Source: an uncultured Clostridia bacterium (GTDB lineage: Bacteria; Bacillota; Clostridia; Oscillospirales; Acutalibacteraceae). Taken from it: 64,000 nt of DNA. A program made the position numbers and the translations under genes. This document shows, in pieces, positions 27,363 through 36,938 of this stretch. The stretch spans positions 23,056 to 87,055 of the forward strand of contig CANROX010000003.1 in the NCBI GenBank assembly GCA_947632335.1, read 5' to 3'. The notes below the pieces were generated by a model. That model was not told the origin of the DNA, did no database searches, and worked only from the letters and a program-made list of their open reading frames with translations. How positions within the stretch are numbered: position 1 is the stretch's first letter; each line of letters opens with the position of its first letter.

Positions 27363-29867
27363 TTGGAGCAATACAGCATAACAGGAATGAGCTGTGCCGC
27401 CTGTGTTTCAAGAGTTGAAAAGGCAGTAAGTAAGGTGGAGGGTGTAACCTCCTGTTCAGTAAGCCTGCTTACAAACTCAATGGGCGTGGAGGGTAATGCG
27501 AAAAGTCAGGATATTATTAATGCAGTTGAAAGAGCCGGTTATGGCGCAGAACTTAAAAATAATTCTGTGAAAGAAAATAAATCCTCTGATGAGGATATTT
27601 TAAAGGACAGGGAAACACCCATACTTAAAAAAAGATTTTTTGCCTCTACTATATTTTTGGCAGTGCTTATGTATATCTCAATGGGCCATATGATGCTGGG
27701 TTTCCCGCTACCCGCCTTTTTAGGGGAAAATCATATTGCTATGGGACTTGCACAACTTCTGCTTACAGCAATAATTATGGTAATTAATCAGAAGTTCTTT
27801 ATAAACGGCTTTAAAGGTTTAATCCATAGGTCACCTAATATGGACACACTTGTGGCCCTTGGAGCAGGAGCGGCATTTGTGTACAGCACCTATGCACTTT
27901 TTGCAATGACCGAGGCACAGATAAGTGGTGATATGGCAGGGGTAATGTCTTATATGGACGAATTTTATTTTGAATCTTCTGCAATGATACTTACCCTTAT
28001 TACTGTAGGAAAATTGTTGGAATCCATTTCAAAGGGCAGGACAACAGACGCACTCAAAAACCTTATGAGACTTTCTCCAAAGACTGCAAATATAGTCAGA
28101 AACGGCAAGGAAGAAACTGTTTCCGTTGAAAAGGTAGTACAGGGAGATATTTTTGCCGTTCGTCCCGGGGAGAATATTCCTGTTGACGGAATTGTTATAG
28201 AGGGTACCTCCTCTGTAAATGAATCGGCATTAACAGGGGAAAGCATACCTGTAGATAAGGAAATTGGTGACAATGTTTCCACAGGTACTGTGAACACATC
28301 CGGTTTTATAAAGTGTAAGGCAACAAGGGTTGGACAGGACACAGTGCTTTCCCAGATTATTAAAATGGTAAGGGACGCCTCTGCAACAAAAGCACCTGTG
28401 GCAAAGGCAGCAGATAAGGTTTCCGGCATATTTGTGCCTGTGGTAATTGCTATTTCCCTTGTGACAATCGCTCTGTGGCTTGTGTTTGGTTCAGGTGTAG
28501 GTTATGCTTTGGCAAGGGGGATTTCCGTACTTGTAATAAGCTGTCCCTGTGCCTTGGGACTTGCAACCCCTGTGGCAATAATGGTGGGAAACGGAGTTGG
28601 GGCAAAAAAAGGTATTCTCTTTAAAACGGCACAGTCATTGGAAATTGCAGGAAAGTCAGATTTTGTGCTGCTTGACAAGACAGGCACAATTACTAAAGGT
28701 GAGCCTACCGTTACAGATATAATTCCAACAGAGAACTATACCAAGGATGAACTATTATCAATAGCCTGCTCTTTGGAAGAAAAAAGCGAACATCCGTTGT
28801 CAAAGGCTATAATTCTGGAGGGGAATAATGAAAATATTTCTTACACAGAGGCAACTGATTTTAGTGCACAGGTAGGTAAAGGAGTAAAGGCAAAATTAAA
28901 TGGAAAAATGGTAACAGGGGGCAGTTATAAATATATTTCCACGGTGTTACAGGTAGATGAGGATTTTCTTGATATAGGAGAAAATTTTGCAAATCAGGGG
29001 AAAACACCCCTTTACTTTGTATATGACAATAACCTTGCGGGCATAATTGCCGTAGCAGATACAATAAAAGAGGAAAGTCCCTCTGCTATAAAGGATTTGC
29101 AGAATATGGGGCTAAAAGTTATTATGGTAACAGGAGATAACGAGAAAACTGCAAATGCAATCGGAAGACAGGCAGGGGTAGATAAGGTTGTTGCCGGACT
29201 TATGCCGGAGGGTAAAGCGGAAATTGTTAAAAATCTAAAAAGCAAAGGAAAGGTTATTATGGTTGGTGACGGTATAAACGACGCACCGGCCCTTGCAACA
29301 GCAGATACAGGCATAGCCATTGGCGCAGGTACAGATATAGCCATAGACTCTGCCGATGTTGTGTTAATGAAAAGTAAGCTATCTGATGTTACCGCCGCCA
29401 TTAGGCTTAGCAGAAGAACCCTAAAAAATATTTATGAAAACCTGTTTTGGGCGTTTATCTATAACATAATAGGTATTCCCCTCGCCGCGGGTGTTTGGAT
29501 ACCCCTTTTTGGCTGGAGTCTTAGTCCAATGTTTGGAGCGGCAGCAATGAGCCTTTCCAGCTTTTGTGTGATGACAAATGCCCTTAGGCTTAATTTTATT
29601 GATATTCACAGCAATAAAAGAGATAAAAAGCATAAAAGTAAAATAAATAAAAAGGAGGGAGAAACTTTGGAAAAGACAATTAAAATCAAGGGTATGATGT
29701 GTTCTCACTGTGAAAATACCGTAAAGACAGCCCTGGAGGAAATTCCCCAGGTAACCAACGCAGACGTAAGCCATGTAAGCGGAACAGCCGTTGTAACACT
29801 GTCATCAGATGTTGCAGACGATATTCTGAAAAAGGCTGTAACAGACAAAGGCTACGAAGTACTCTGA
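27363..29867 (+). CDS. copA: Copper-exporting P1B-type ATPase with fused C-terminal CopZ domain
   Basis: The 834-residue protein starts with TTG behind AAAGGGGTGAT. The N-terminal heavy-metal domain has C11 and C14 (GMSCAACV). The membrane CPC motif ([11 protein letters not shown]), the phosphorylation site D438 (DKTGT), the HP motif (SEHPLSK) and the hinge [10 protein letters not shown] are all intact. After the last membrane helix ([15 protein letters not shown]) comes a Lys-rich linker (about 745-765), then a second heavy-metal domain (C780, C783 in GMMCSHCE). That last domain looks like a separate copper chaperone gene that lost the stop codon before it. It exports Cu(I) from the cytoplasm. 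Confidence 0.95.
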   Translation: MEQYSITGMSCAACVSRVEKAVSKVEGVTSCSVSLLTNSMGVEGNAKSQDIINAVERAGYGAELKNNSVKENKSSDEDILKDRETPILKKRFFASTIFLAVLMYISMGHMMLGFPLPAFLGENHIAMGLAQLLLTAIIMVINQKFFINGFKGLIHRSPNMDTLVALGAGAAFVYSTYALFAMTEAQISGDMAGVMSYMDEFYFESSAMILTLITVGKLLESISKGRTTDALKNLMRLSPKTANIVRNGKEETVSVEKVVQGDIFAVRPGENIPVDGIVIEGTSSVNESALTGESIPVDKEIGDNVSTGTVNTSGFIKCKATRVGQDTVLSQIIKMVRDASATKAPVAKAADKVSGIFVPVVIAISLVTIALWLVFGSGVGYALARGISVLVISCPCALGLATPVAIMVGNGVGAKKGILFKTAQSLEIAGKSDFVLLDKTGTITKGEPTVTDIIPTENYTKDELLSIACSLEEKSEHPLSKAIILEGNNENISYTEATDFSAQVGKGVKAKLNGKMVTGGSYKYISTVLQVDEDFLDIGENFANQGKTPLYFVYDNNLAGIIAVADTIKEESPSAIKDLQNMGLKVIMVTGDNEKTANAIGRQAGVDKVVAGLMPEGKAEIVKNLKSKGKVIMVGDGINDAPALATADTGIAIGAGTDIAIDSADVVLMKSKLSDVTAAIRLSRRTLKNIYENLFWAFIYNIIGIPLAAGVWIPLFGWSLSPMFGAAAMSLSSFCVMTNALRLNFIDIHSNKRDKKHKSKINKKEGETLEKTIKIKGMMCSHCENTVKTALEEIPQVTNADVSHVSGTAVVTLSSDVADDILKKAVTDKGYEVL
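29667..29867 (+). CDS. copZ: Probable independent CopZ copper chaperone from an internal start
   Basis: Inside the copA frame, a strong AAAGGAGGGAG (29651-29661) lies 7 bases before a TTG at 29667. Starting there gives a 66-residue heavy-metal-associated protein of normal CopZ length, with the metal-binding pair C12 and C15. The N-terminus ([12 protein letters not shown]) fits CopZ proteins, which begin just so. I infer that the cell makes both the fused CopA-CopZ and free CopZ from one frame. The ribosome binding site is seen; free CopZ is not proven. Confidence 0.6.
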   Translation: MEKTIKIKGMMCSHCENTVKTALEEIPQVTNADVSHVSGTAVVTLSSDVADDILKKAVTDKGYEVL

Positions 29868-29874
29868 TATGAAG

Positions 29875-29902
29875 AAGGTGCGGATTATTCCGCACCTTTT
29901 TG
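29875..29902 (+). terminator. Intrinsic terminator of the csoR-copA operon
   Basis: AAGGTGCGGA and TCCGCACCTT form a perfect 10-bp stem with a 4-nt loop, followed by TTTGTTAT. Confidence 0.88.
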
Positions 29903-29989
29903 TTATCATAATAATTTTACATACATATACTGATAAAAGCGTTCTGCAAACTAAATAATGGTATATAAAACAAAATCACTGGTAAAATA

Positions 29990-30017
29990 TTGTAAAAAAT
30001 TTAAGATGTGATATAAT
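29990..30017 (+). promoter_or_regulatory. Promoter for the ABC transporter gene
   Basis: TTGTAA, 16-nt spacer, TATAAT, 60 bases before the start codon. Confidence 0.6.
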
Positions 30018-30077
30018 ATTTCTGATGGAAGAAATTACAGGGAATATTTTTGGCAATACTATAAATGGAGGTATGAT

Positions 30078-32816
30078 ATGCTACAGATAAAAAATATCAA
30101 TAAAAGGTACATCACAGGTGACCTTGTGCAGCAGGCTCTAAAAGATGTAAGCCTTACACTGCGCGATAATGAGTTCGTTGCTGTACTGGGTCCCTCCGGT
30201 TCAGGTAAGACAACACTTCTCAATGTTATAGGAGGTCTTAACCGATATGACAGCGGTGACCTTATTATTGACGGTATTTCCACTAGAAAGTACAAAGATA
30301 GAGATTGGGACTCTTACCGCAATCATACAATAGGCTTTGTTTTTCAGAGCTATAACCTTATTCCCCATCAAAATATACTTTCCAATGTGGAACTCGCCCT
30401 TACAATCAGCGGTATTTCTAAAAAGGAGAGAAAGAAACGAGCTGTAAAGGCACTTCAGGATGTAGGTCTTGGGGACCAGCTTCACAAGAAACCAAACCAA
30501 ATGTCAGGCGGACAGATGCAGAGGGTTGCTATTGCAAGAGCCCTTGTCAATGACCCGGATATTCTCCTTGCTGACGAGCCTACAGGGGCTCTTGATACAG
30601 AAACAAGTGTTCAGGTTATGGATTTGCTTAAAGAAGTGGCAAAGGACAGACTTGTGGTTATGGTTACACATAATCCGGAATTGGCGGAAAAGTATGCAAA
30701 CAGAATTGTAAAGCTGCGTGACGGTGAAATTATTGACGATACAAATCCATATGAGATTGACCCTGCCGATATGGAGGAGCCAAAGCATAAAAATATGGGT
30801 AAAGCATCAATGTCCTTTTTAACATCTCTTGTTCTTAGCTTTAACAATCTTCGTACAAAAAAGGGCAGGACAATACTTACTTCCTTTGCAGGCTCAATCG
30901 GTATTATAGGTATTGCCCTTATAATTGCACTTTCAAATGGCGTTAGCAACTATATTGCCAATATTCAGAAAGAAACAATGACTTCATATCCCATAACAAT
31001 TAATGCACAGGATATGGACCTTAACAGTATTATGGATGACGGCTATGCGGCGTCTGACAGGAAAGAAAATGTTGGTCATAAAAAGGATAAAGTTTATTCA
31101 GACGGTACTGACCTTGAAATGACATCAAGCGTTACTAATAATATTATAAAAAACAATCTTACAAGATTTAAAAAGTATATTGAAAGAAAGTCCAGCAAAA
31201 TAAATAATTACATTGGTGAAAACGGTGTGGTATACAGTTATGACACATCTTTTGGGGTTTACTCCTACGACCCCGACGGCACAATGGTAAAAACAGACGG
31301 AAGTAACTTGGATAACAGCAAAGTTGATTCAAACAAAACCCTATCCAGTATGCTCCAAATGAGGGAAATCAGTACCTCAATGCAGAACTCCAGAGGCAAC
31401 GATAACTTTACACAGCTAATGCCCGGCAGTAATAACAAACTGGTAAGCGACGCTGTAAAGGATAACTACGACCTTGTTTACGGCAAATATCCTGAAAAAT
31501 ACAATGAAGTGCTTTTGGTGCTTGACCAAAATAATGAAATTAAGTCCTCAGTGCTCTACCAGCTTGGACTTCTTCCTGCACAGGAGTATAAAGAATATAT
31601 GGAGAAAATTGCAGACGGGGAAGAGGTTAGGCTGAAAGTACAACAGTGGTCCTATAAGGATGCCTGCAAACATACATTTTATATGATACCTGCCTGCGAT
31701 TATTACCAAAAAACAGATAAGGGAACATACAAATATATCGGCGATGATGAAACAGAGGTTAGTACATTACTGGAAGATAAGGCAATTAAGCTGAAAATCA
31801 GCGGTGTAGTCAGGCTTAATGACCCGGACAACAGGCTTATTAACAGGTCGGTGGGATACACACAGGCCCTTACAAATTATGTTATTGACTATACAAATAA
31901 AAGCCAAGTTGTAAAGGCACAGAAAAGGGATAAGACAATAAATGTACTTAACAAAATGACCTTTTCCCCAAGTTCCGATAGGGAGAAGATAGAGGATGCA
32001 AAAACCTATATTAGGGAGCTTGGTGTAACAGAAAAGGCAAAAATGTTTAAAAATATGCTCCAGTTCAGCAAGGACAGACAAATGGCCACAAGAATGGAAC
32101 AGATGGACGAAAGTCAGATTGCTGAAATGCTGGATGTTTATCTTGACAACGACCCTGATGAAGATGTACTTCTTTCAATTTACGAAAATGAAATTTCTTC
32201 CGGCACATACGATGATAATATGAAGTCATTTGGCGTTGTTGATAAAGATACTCCCTCTTCAATTAATATATATGTAGACAGCTTTAAGGATAAGGACGGA
32301 ATTGCCCAGGCTATTGACGAATATAATGAGGGGGTTAAGGACGCAGATAAAATATCCTATACGGATTATATTGCACTGCTTATGTCATCTGTTACAACAA
32401 TCGTAAATGTAATTTCCTATGTGCTGATTGCATTTGTGGCTGTTTCCCTTATTGTTTCTTCAATTATGATAGGTATAATCACATATATTTCTGTTCTTGA
32501 AAGGACAAAGGAAATAGGTATTCTCCGTGCAATAGGTGCATCGAAGAAAAATATTTCCCAGGTGTTCAATGCAGAAACCTTTATTATAGGGCTTTTTGCA
32601 GGACTTTTGGGTATAGGAATAAGTTGTCTGCTTCTTATACCGGGTAATGCTATTATCCACACTATTCTTGAAACAACAGATGTAAGTGCCTCTATTCCAT
32701 TTTTAAGCGGGGCAATTCTTGTAGTTCTTAGCGTAGTCCTTACGCTTATCGGCGGACTTATTCCTGCCAAAAAGGCGGCAAAGAAAGACCCTGTTACGGC
32801 ACTTAGAAGTGAGTAA
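30078..32816 (+). CDS. MacB-type ABC transporter, ATPase fused to FtsX-like permease
   Basis: The 912-residue protein starts with an ABC ATPase domain (about 1-225: [29 protein letters not shown]). A first membrane helix follows at about 270-290, then a large extracytoplasmic domain (about 300-760) and three C-terminal membrane helices (about 775-805, 835-860, 870-895) of the FtsX/MacB permease fold, ending [15 protein letters not shown] and [17 protein letters not shown]. MacB-like transporters do not move substrate across the membrane by a channel but transmit force to peptides, lipoproteins or antibiotics outside. The substrate here is unknown, and no partner regulator is adjacent. The RBS GGAGG lies 7 bases before ATG. 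Confidence 0.9.
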   Translation: MLQIKNINKRYITGDLVQQALKDVSLTLRDNEFVAVLGPSGSGKTTLLNVIGGLNRYDSGDLIIDGISTRKYKDRDWDSYRNHTIGFVFQSYNLIPHQNILSNVELALTISGISKKERKKRAVKALQDVGLGDQLHKKPNQMSGGQMQRVAIARALVNDPDILLADEPTGALDTETSVQVMDLLKEVAKDRLVVMVTHNPELAEKYANRIVKLRDGEIIDDTNPYEIDPADMEEPKHKNMGKASMSFLTSLVLSFNNLRTKKGRTILTSFAGSIGIIGIALIIALSNGVSNYIANIQKETMTSYPITINAQDMDLNSIMDDGYAASDRKENVGHKKDKVYSDGTDLEMTSSVTNNIIKNNLTRFKKYIERKSSKINNYIGENGVVYSYDTSFGVYSYDPDGTMVKTDGSNLDNSKVDSNKTLSSMLQMREISTSMQNSRGNDNFTQLMPGSNNKLVSDAVKDNYDLVYGKYPEKYNEVLLVLDQNNEIKSSVLYQLGLLPAQEYKEYMEKIADGEEVRLKVQQWSYKDACKHTFYMIPACDYYQKTDKGTYKYIGDDETEVSTLLEDKAIKLKISGVVRLNDPDNRLINRSVGYTQALTNYVIDYTNKSQVVKAQKRDKTINVLNKMTFSPSSDREKIEDAKTYIRELGVTEKAKMFKNMLQFSKDRQMATRMEQMDESQIAEMLDVYLDNDPDEDVLLSIYENEISSGTYDDNMKSFGVVDKDTPSSINIYVDSFKDKDGIAQAIDEYNEGVKDADKISYTDYIALLMSSVTTIVNVISYVLIAFVAVSLIVSSIMIGIITYISVLERTKEIGILRAIGASKKNISQVFNAETFIIGLFAGLLGIGISCLLLIPGNAIIHTILETTDVSASIPFLSGAILVVLSVVLTLIGGLIPAKKAAKKDPVTALRSE

Positions 32817-32830
32817 TAATTTATAATAAA

Positions 32831-32867
32831 AGGTCACCTGTGCTTTAGTGCAGGTGGCCTTTTTTTG
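32831..32867 (+). terminator. Intrinsic terminator of the ABC transporter gene
   Basis: AGGTCACCTG and CAGGTGGCCT form a 10-bp stem (one G-T) followed by seven T. Confidence 0.88.
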
Positions 32868-32890
32868 TCACTATCTTCATAAATTACAAG

Positions 32891-32919
32891 TTGAAGAAAA
32901 GTAAAAAAAGTGATACAAT
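32891..32919 (+). promoter_or_regulatory. SigmaA-type promoter for the patatin-like gene
   Basis: TTGAAG, 17-nt spacer, TACAAT, 52 bases before the GTG start. Confidence 0.6.
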
Positions 32920-32971
32920 CAGTAAAGTAATCGTATAATTATTGATATAAAACGGAAGAAGAGATGGAAAG

Positions 32972-33880
32972 GTGAATAATAAGAAGTTTTCCCGAATGAA
33001 CAGTATCCGCCGAGGTAATGCTTCCTACAATACCACTAAGGGTTGTATTGTACTGGAAGGCGGAGCATTTAGGGGACTGTATTCAGAGGCGGTACTTGAT
33101 GTATTAATGGAAAAAGACATTAATTTTGAATGTGTTGTGGGGGTGTCGGCAGGGGCACTTAACGGCGTAAATTACGTTGCCGGTCAGATAGGCAGGTCAG
33201 CACGCATCAATTTAAAAAACAGATATAATAAAGAGTATATCGGTATGAAGGCAATTTTAAAGAGCCATAGTCTTATTAATCTTGATTTTCTTTTTGGAAA
33301 TAACAGATATATTGAACCCCTTAATAAAAGACATTTTTATAAATCAGAGCAAAGGTTTGTGGCAGTTGTTACAAACTGCCTTACAGGCAAAACTGAATAT
33401 TTTGAAAAGGGGAAGGACAGGGAAATTATGAAAGCGGTAAAGGCCTCTGCCACAATGCCATACATATCTCCTCCGGTGGAAATTGGCGGTATACCCTACT
33501 ATGATGGTGGATGCAGTTGTAAAATTGCTTATAAATGGGCGATAGATGAGGGCTATGATAAAATAATTGTGGTAAAAACAAGAGATGATAATTTCCGTAA
33601 GGAAGTAAAGGATAAAGTTTCCCATATTCCTGATATAGTGTATAGAAAATATCCTGAATTTGCAAAATCCCTGGCAGAAAGCGATATTAATTACAATCGT
33701 CAATGTGACGAGATTCAGACGCTTCGTGAAAAGGGCAGATTGTTTGTGATTTCACCATCCCAGGAAGTAACTGTGGATAGGGTAGAGAGGAATGTGGAAA
33801 AGCTGGGAGAGCTTTATGAGTTGGGTTTAAAGGATATAAAAAACGCCCTGCCTATGCTCATGAAATATTTAGACAGCTAA
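32972..33880 (+). CDS. Patatin-like phospholipase
   Basis: The 302-residue protein has the patatin fold motifs: the oxyanion Gly-rich loop EGGAFRG, the nucleophile elbow GVSAGA (S59) and the catalytic Asp in YYDGGC (D178). Together S59 and D178 form the Ser-Asp dyad of lipid acyl hydrolases. No signal peptide or membrane helix is seen, so it should act in the cytoplasm or at the inner face of the membrane. The GTG at 32972 is a guess; an ATG at 32996 (residue 9) is an alternative. It is the last clearly host gene before the prophage border. Confidence 0.88.
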   Translation: MNNKKFSRMNSIRRGNASYNTTKGCIVLEGGAFRGLYSEAVLDVLMEKDINFECVVGVSAGALNGVNYVAGQIGRSARINLKNRYNKEYIGMKAILKSHSLINLDFLFGNNRYIEPLNKRHFYKSEQRFVAVVTNCLTGKTEYFEKGKDREIMKAVKASATMPYISPPVEIGGIPYYDGGCSCKIAYKWAIDEGYDKIIVVKTRDDNFRKEVKDKVSHIPDIVYRKYPEFAKSLAESDINYNRQCDEIQTLREKGRLFVISPSQEVTVDRVERNVEKLGELYELGLKDIKNALPMLMKYLDS

Positions 33881-33919
33881 TAAGGATAGGATACCCTAAA
33901 AAAATAAAAACACCTATTT

Positions 33920-33931
33920 GGAGTTAACTCC
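33920..33931. repeat. Perfect 12-bp palindrome GGAGTTAACTCC
   Basis: Lies between the patatin gene stop and the IS-end-like inverted repeat. The role is unknown. Confidence 0.4.
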
Positions 33932-33934
33932 GAC

Positions 33935-33978
33935 TTGACCCCCAAAAGTTAGACAAAAATATAACTTTTGGAGGTCAA
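33935..33978. mobile_element. Relic resembling joined IS3-family ends
   Basis: TTGACCCCCAAAAGTTA (33935-33951) and TAACTTTTGGAGGTCAA (33962-33978) are 17-bp inverted repeats with one mismatch, separated by GACAAAAATA. The sequence is like the terminal repeats of IS3/IS150-type elements of Firmicutes. No transposase lies between or beside them, so it may be a relic, a minimal non-coding element, or a terminator-like hairpin. Confidence 0.4.
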
Positions 33979-34012
33979 TTTTTAACGGCAAAATAAAGCC
34001 GCTCCTTAATTA

Positions 34013-34183
34013 TCAAGAAGTGGAACATTTATTACATAGTCTTCTATGAGTTGCAATGGTGTCAAGTGTTTCACCAAGCTGTAATAACACTGAACTGAGA
34101 AGTTCTAAATCTTCAACAGATAAATTACACGACAGTGTGTTAGCAACAGCTGTAATATAGGCAGTTAATTCACAAGCGTTCAA
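34013..34183 (-). CDS. Small conserved protein, DUF6774-like
   Basis: The 56-residue protein (MNACELTAYITAVANTLSC to the end) matches a short family seen in Ruminococcus-type genomes, with a conserved AC-E-LTAYITAVAN start and a LSVEDLELLSSVLLQLGETL core. The TTG at 34183 is preferred because GGGGTGAT lies 4 bases upstream; an ATG at 34204 would start before that site. No known function. It lies between the IS-like relic and the prophage attachment site. Confidence 0.6.
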   Translation of the reverse strand: MNACELTAYITAVANTLSCNLSVEDLELLSSVLLQLGETLDTIATHRRLCNKCSTS

Positions 34184-34385
34184 TATATCATCACCCCGTA
34201 ACATATTATGTTGGAAAAGTCAAAGTGAAATTAAAGGATTAGGGGACTGAATCTTAAAAATCCAAAGAATATACCTGTATGATATGCGAAGAAAAGTTTT
34301 ATTGTTTGCCAATGCAAAATATATAGTATGGCTAATGTGGCTCAGGGAAAACAATGATGATGCAGGAAAGCTTTTTGTATCCGCT

Positions 34386-34416
34386 TAAAAAAGCCTCTGC
34401 ATTACTGCAGAGGCTT
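34386..34416 (-). terminator. Terminator of the original tRNA gene beside attL
   Basis: AAGCCTCTGCA and TGCAGAGGCTT form a perfect 11-bp stem with a 4-nt loop. Read on the - strand, it follows the tRNA CCA end by a few bases and is followed by TTTTTT. Confidence 0.75.
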
Positions 34417-34417
34417 T

Positions 34418-34444
34418 TGGTGGAGGTGAGGAGAATTGAACTCC
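34418..34444 (-). other. attL: 3' end of a tRNA gene at the left prophage border
   Basis: Read on the - strand, GGAGTTCAATTCTCCT forms a T arm with its TTCAATT loop, then CACCTCC (acceptor strand), a discriminator A and CCA. Only the 3' part is present; no 5' half with GGAGGTG is found upstream on the - strand, where phage DNA begins and the fifth T-stem pair is already broken. The integrase gene starts 34 bases away. The acceptor GGAGGTG/CACCTCC suggests a tRNA-Ser (or Leu) target. The intact tRNA should lie at the right border outside the window. Confidence 0.75.
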
Positions 34445-34477
34445 AATAAGATGGCTTATTAATGGGAAAAACTTAAA

Positions 34478-35608
34478 CTACTGTGTTACTTGCTGTGTAG
34501 CAACTTTGTTTATATATGCATTTAAGGTGTTCCTTGTAGCTTCTTTGTGCCTTTGTGATATATCTGTGTAGATGTCCATTGTTGTTGAAAATTGAGCGTG
34601 CCCCAATAAATCCTGACTGTCCTTTGCAGATATTCCGGCATCAAATAATATGGCTGAATAAGAATGACGGAGCATATGCGGCGTAATTTCAGTTAATCCA
34701 GTTTCCTCTTTGTATTTATTCCAGAGTCTTGTTAATTTACTGTTAAGAAAATATTTGCCATTATCACTGAACACTATATCGTTTTTATTTCCCTTGACAG
34801 GTTCAAGTTTTTCCGCAAGACAATCAAGTAGAATAACTTTCCTTTTTCCTTTTTCTGTTTTAGGTGATTTAATATGAGGGTCATTGCTATGCCAGGAAAT
34901 AGATTTATCTACCGTGATTTCTTTATTTTTAAAATCAATATCTTTCCATTGTAAAGCCATTACTTCACCTCTGCGCAAACCGGTATAGAGTATAAAGTAT
35001 GCTAATAATCCGCATTGTGTAGATGTACTTGTTTTCACTATTTCTATCTCTTCTGCTGTTAGACCTCGTCTGTGCTCCCTTTTTAGTCCTTTGGGTACTC
35101 GTACAAAAGAGCATGGATTTTGATTTGTATAACCCATTCTACAGGCAAAATCAAATATCATACTAACAATAGAAAGATATCCAACATAGGTTTTATACCC
35201 CCAGGATTTAGGAAAGTTTTTTAAATATCGCTCTATATCAAAATATTCAATCCGTGTTACAGGTGTTTTTGCAAAGTGTTCTGCTGCCCTTTTTAGTTTA
35301 GACCTATATGATACCTGTGTACTATATGCTAAGGTATCAAAACAACTATCTTTCCATTCTTCTGCAACTTTTTCAAACGGAATACCGTTATTTTTCAAAT
35401 CTTCTTCTCTATTGTAATCCAATATTTTCTGTGTAACTTCCTTTTCTGTTTTACCTCTGAACATTTTTCTTTTTCCGTCAATAGATATTGATTTCTCATA
35501 AAGACCGTCCGGACGGCGATACATTTTTTCTTGTTTTTGCTTTGTTCCGCAGTGATTGCAAAATTTAGAGTTGTCCGGAATAGATTTCCTGCATTTTTTA
35601 CATCTCAT
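34478..35608 (-). CDS. int: Prophage integrase, tyrosine recombinase with N-terminal zinc ribbon
   Basis: The 376-residue protein begins with a zinc ribbon (MRCKKCRKSIPDNSKFCNHCG; two CxxC pairs). An AP2-like arm-binding domain follows (YRRPDGLYEKSISIDGKRK), then the SAM-like core-binding domain (about 90-175) and the catalytic domain. The catalytic residues are visible: Arg in TGLRRGEVMAL, His-x-x-Arg in TPHMLRHSYS, His in LLGHAQ and the nucleophile Tyr in TTMDIYTDIS. The ATG at 35608 is chosen because AAAAGGTG lies 6 bases upstream; a start at 35704 has none. It sits next to attL, as usual for phages that integrate into tRNA genes. Confidence 0.95.
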   Translation of the reverse strand: MRCKKCRKSIPDNSKFCNHCGTKQKQEKMYRRPDGLYEKSISIDGKRKMFRGKTEKEVTQKILDYNREEDLKNNGIPFEKVAEEWKDSCFDTLAYSTQVSYRSKLKRAAEHFAKTPVTRIEYFDIERYLKNFPKSWGYKTYVGYLSIVSMIFDFACRMGYTNQNPCSFVRVPKGLKREHRRGLTAEEIEIVKTSTSTQCGLLAYFILYTGLRRGEVMALQWKDIDFKNKEITVDKSISWHSNDPHIKSPKTEKGKRKVILLDCLAEKLEPVKGNKNDIVFSDNGKYFLNSKLTRLWNKYKEETGLTEITPHMLRHSYSAILFDAGISAKDSQDLLGHAQFSTTMDIYTDISQRHKEATRNTLNAYINKVATQQVTQ

Positions 35609-35762
35609 ATTAACACCTTTTCTTGAAAATGGGCGCAAAAATTCCTCGTCCTTGTAATTATCTTTTGCAAGAATTACACTAGTCTCAAACACTTGTTGTG
35701 TCATTATACCCGTTGTGATGGTTTCTGCTCTATCCTGTTGGTGCAGGGTAGGGCGTATTGTT

Positions 35763-36356
35763 TTATATAACTTTTTGTACTTTTATTTTGTATTTATTAT
35801 CAATTATTGGTCTAAATTTTTCCAAAAGTTTTTTATCATCTTCCGTATAAGACCACACATTTGAACTTAAAGTTTTAATTCTTTTGTCTGCCGCTGTAAG
35901 TGAACAATTAAAATTGTTGTATATATCATTTATGTTTATTGCTCCTTTTTTGCATTTGGACATATATACTAACGCTATTTCAGGAGTAATAATTTGCGCA
36001 GCAAAATAATGAGCTTCAATTTCTTCAACTCTGCCATCTTTTTTGTGTCCTAAATATATATGCCCTACTTCATGTGTAATTCCCCAGTGTTTCCTTTCTT
36101 CGTATTCCTCACTATCATCATATAATATTATGTTTAATTCACTATTTAGAGATTTAATGACATAGCACCCGCTAAGTTCATCACAAGAAAAATATGATAT
36201 AGGTTTTTCCACTACTTTTGCGTAATTTTGGATAGAATCAATTATTATGTTTTTATCAAATTTAAAGTTTCTTATATCTATATGTAAACTGTTAATATCT
36301 TGCTGTAACAATAATTTTGTCGCTTCTGATTGGGCTCTGCAAAAATCAGGTTCCAT
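35763..36356 (-). CDS. ImmA/IrrE-type metallopeptidase
   Basis: The 197-residue protein has the zinc-protease motif HEVGH (in HWGITHEVGHIYLGH) of the ImmA/IrrE family. ImmA of ICEBs1 cleaves the CI-like repressor made by its neighbour to induce excision. Here the gene directly follows a CI-like repressor gene (stop and start separated by no bases: TAA then ATG), which supports the same role in prophage induction. It starts behind GGAGGATTAA. Confidence 0.88.
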   Translation of the reverse strand: MEPDFCRAQSEATKLLLQQDINSLHIDIRNFKFDKNIIIDSIQNYAKVVEKPISYFSCDELSGCYVIKSLNSELNIILYDDSEEYEERKHWGITHEVGHIYLGHKKDGRVEEIEAHYFAAQIITPEIALVYMSKCKKGAININDIYNNFNCSLTAADKRIKTLSSNVWSYTEDDKKLLEKFRPIIDNKYKIKVQKVI

Positions 36357-36785
36357 TTAATCCTCCTTGTTAATTCCCATTGCATCTAAATAAGTATCTA
36401 TAGTGTTTTCAAAGTTTTCTATAATCCTTTTTCGTTTATCTTCAGGTATTTTTCCGAGATGTCTTGCTAATAATAAGACTTTTTTCTCATCATCACTTTG
36501 GGCAATAGGGTTATTGTTTATATCGTCTTCATCAGCAAAATTAAAATTTTCAGTAAATTGTCCTTTATCATCAGTTTTTAGTGCTAACCAATTAGGGTCT
36601 ACATCTAAAGCTTTTGCCATTGCATGTAACACAGGGATTTTTATTCTATTTATTTTTCCTGTTTCGTATCTTTGAATTGTAGACTTATTTAGCCATAAAA
36701 TATCCCCCAGATTTTCTTGGGTTAAATTTAATTCTTCTCGACGAGTTTTTATTCTATTCCCTATTTCTGTTTTCTTATCTTTCAT
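36357..36785 (-). CDS. CI-like repressor, XRE-family HTH
   Basis: The 142-residue protein has an N-terminal XRE helix-turn-helix (about 5-62: GNRIKTRREELNLTQENLGDIL and KSTIQRYETGK) and an acidic middle part. Its C-terminal helix ends IDTYLDAMGINKED. There is no LexA-like peptidase domain, which fits control by the adjacent ImmA protease rather than RecA-driven self-cleavage. The ATG at 36785 has GGGAGG 8 bases upstream; an ATG at 36836 lies inside the operator. Its promoter overlaps operator O1, so autoregulation is likely. Confidence 0.9.
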   Translation of the reverse strand: MKDKKTEIGNRIKTRREELNLTQENLGDILWLNKSTIQRYETGKINRIKIPVLHAMAKALDVDPNWLALKTDDKGQFTENFNFADEDDINNNPIAQSDDEKKVLLLARHLGKIPEDKRKRIIENFENTIDTYLDAMGINKED

Positions 36786-36807
36786 TTTATTTACCTCCCG
36801 TAAATAA

Positions 36808-36923
36808 ATAATAACACAACAGATTGCATAACGCAATAAATTTTTTTATAAAAAAAATAAAAAGTTGCAAAAAGCTATTGACAATTACTGTATGCAATGT
36901 TATAATAGTGTTGCAAAACGCAA
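36808..36923. promoter_or_regulatory. Divergent lysis/lysogeny switch: two promoters and four operators
   Basis: Rightward promoter: TTGACA (36878), 17 nt, TATAAT (36901). Leftward promoter: TTGCGT (36836-36831 on the - strand), 17 nt, TATTAT (36813-36808). The 13-bp palindrome TTGC-N5-GCAA occurs at 36824-36836 and 36911-36923. Near matches occur at 36865-36877 (TTGC-N5-GCTA) and 36885-36897 (TTAC-N5-GCAA). Sites overlap the leftward -35, flank the rightward -35 and follow the rightward -10, as in phage switches bound by CI- and Cro-like proteins. Confidence 0.78.
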
Positions 36924-36938
36924 CGAAGAGGTGAAAAC

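Noticed and set aside
34284..34388. 34-codon ORF between the DUF6774-like gene and attL
   Set aside because: No ribosome binding site and it ends in the tRNA terminator region. It could be a gene remnant but cannot be supported.
34418..34510. A complete tRNA gene at the prophage border
   Set aside because: Only the T arm, acceptor 3' strand and CCA can be found. The anticodon and D arms and the 5' acceptor strand are absent on the phage side.
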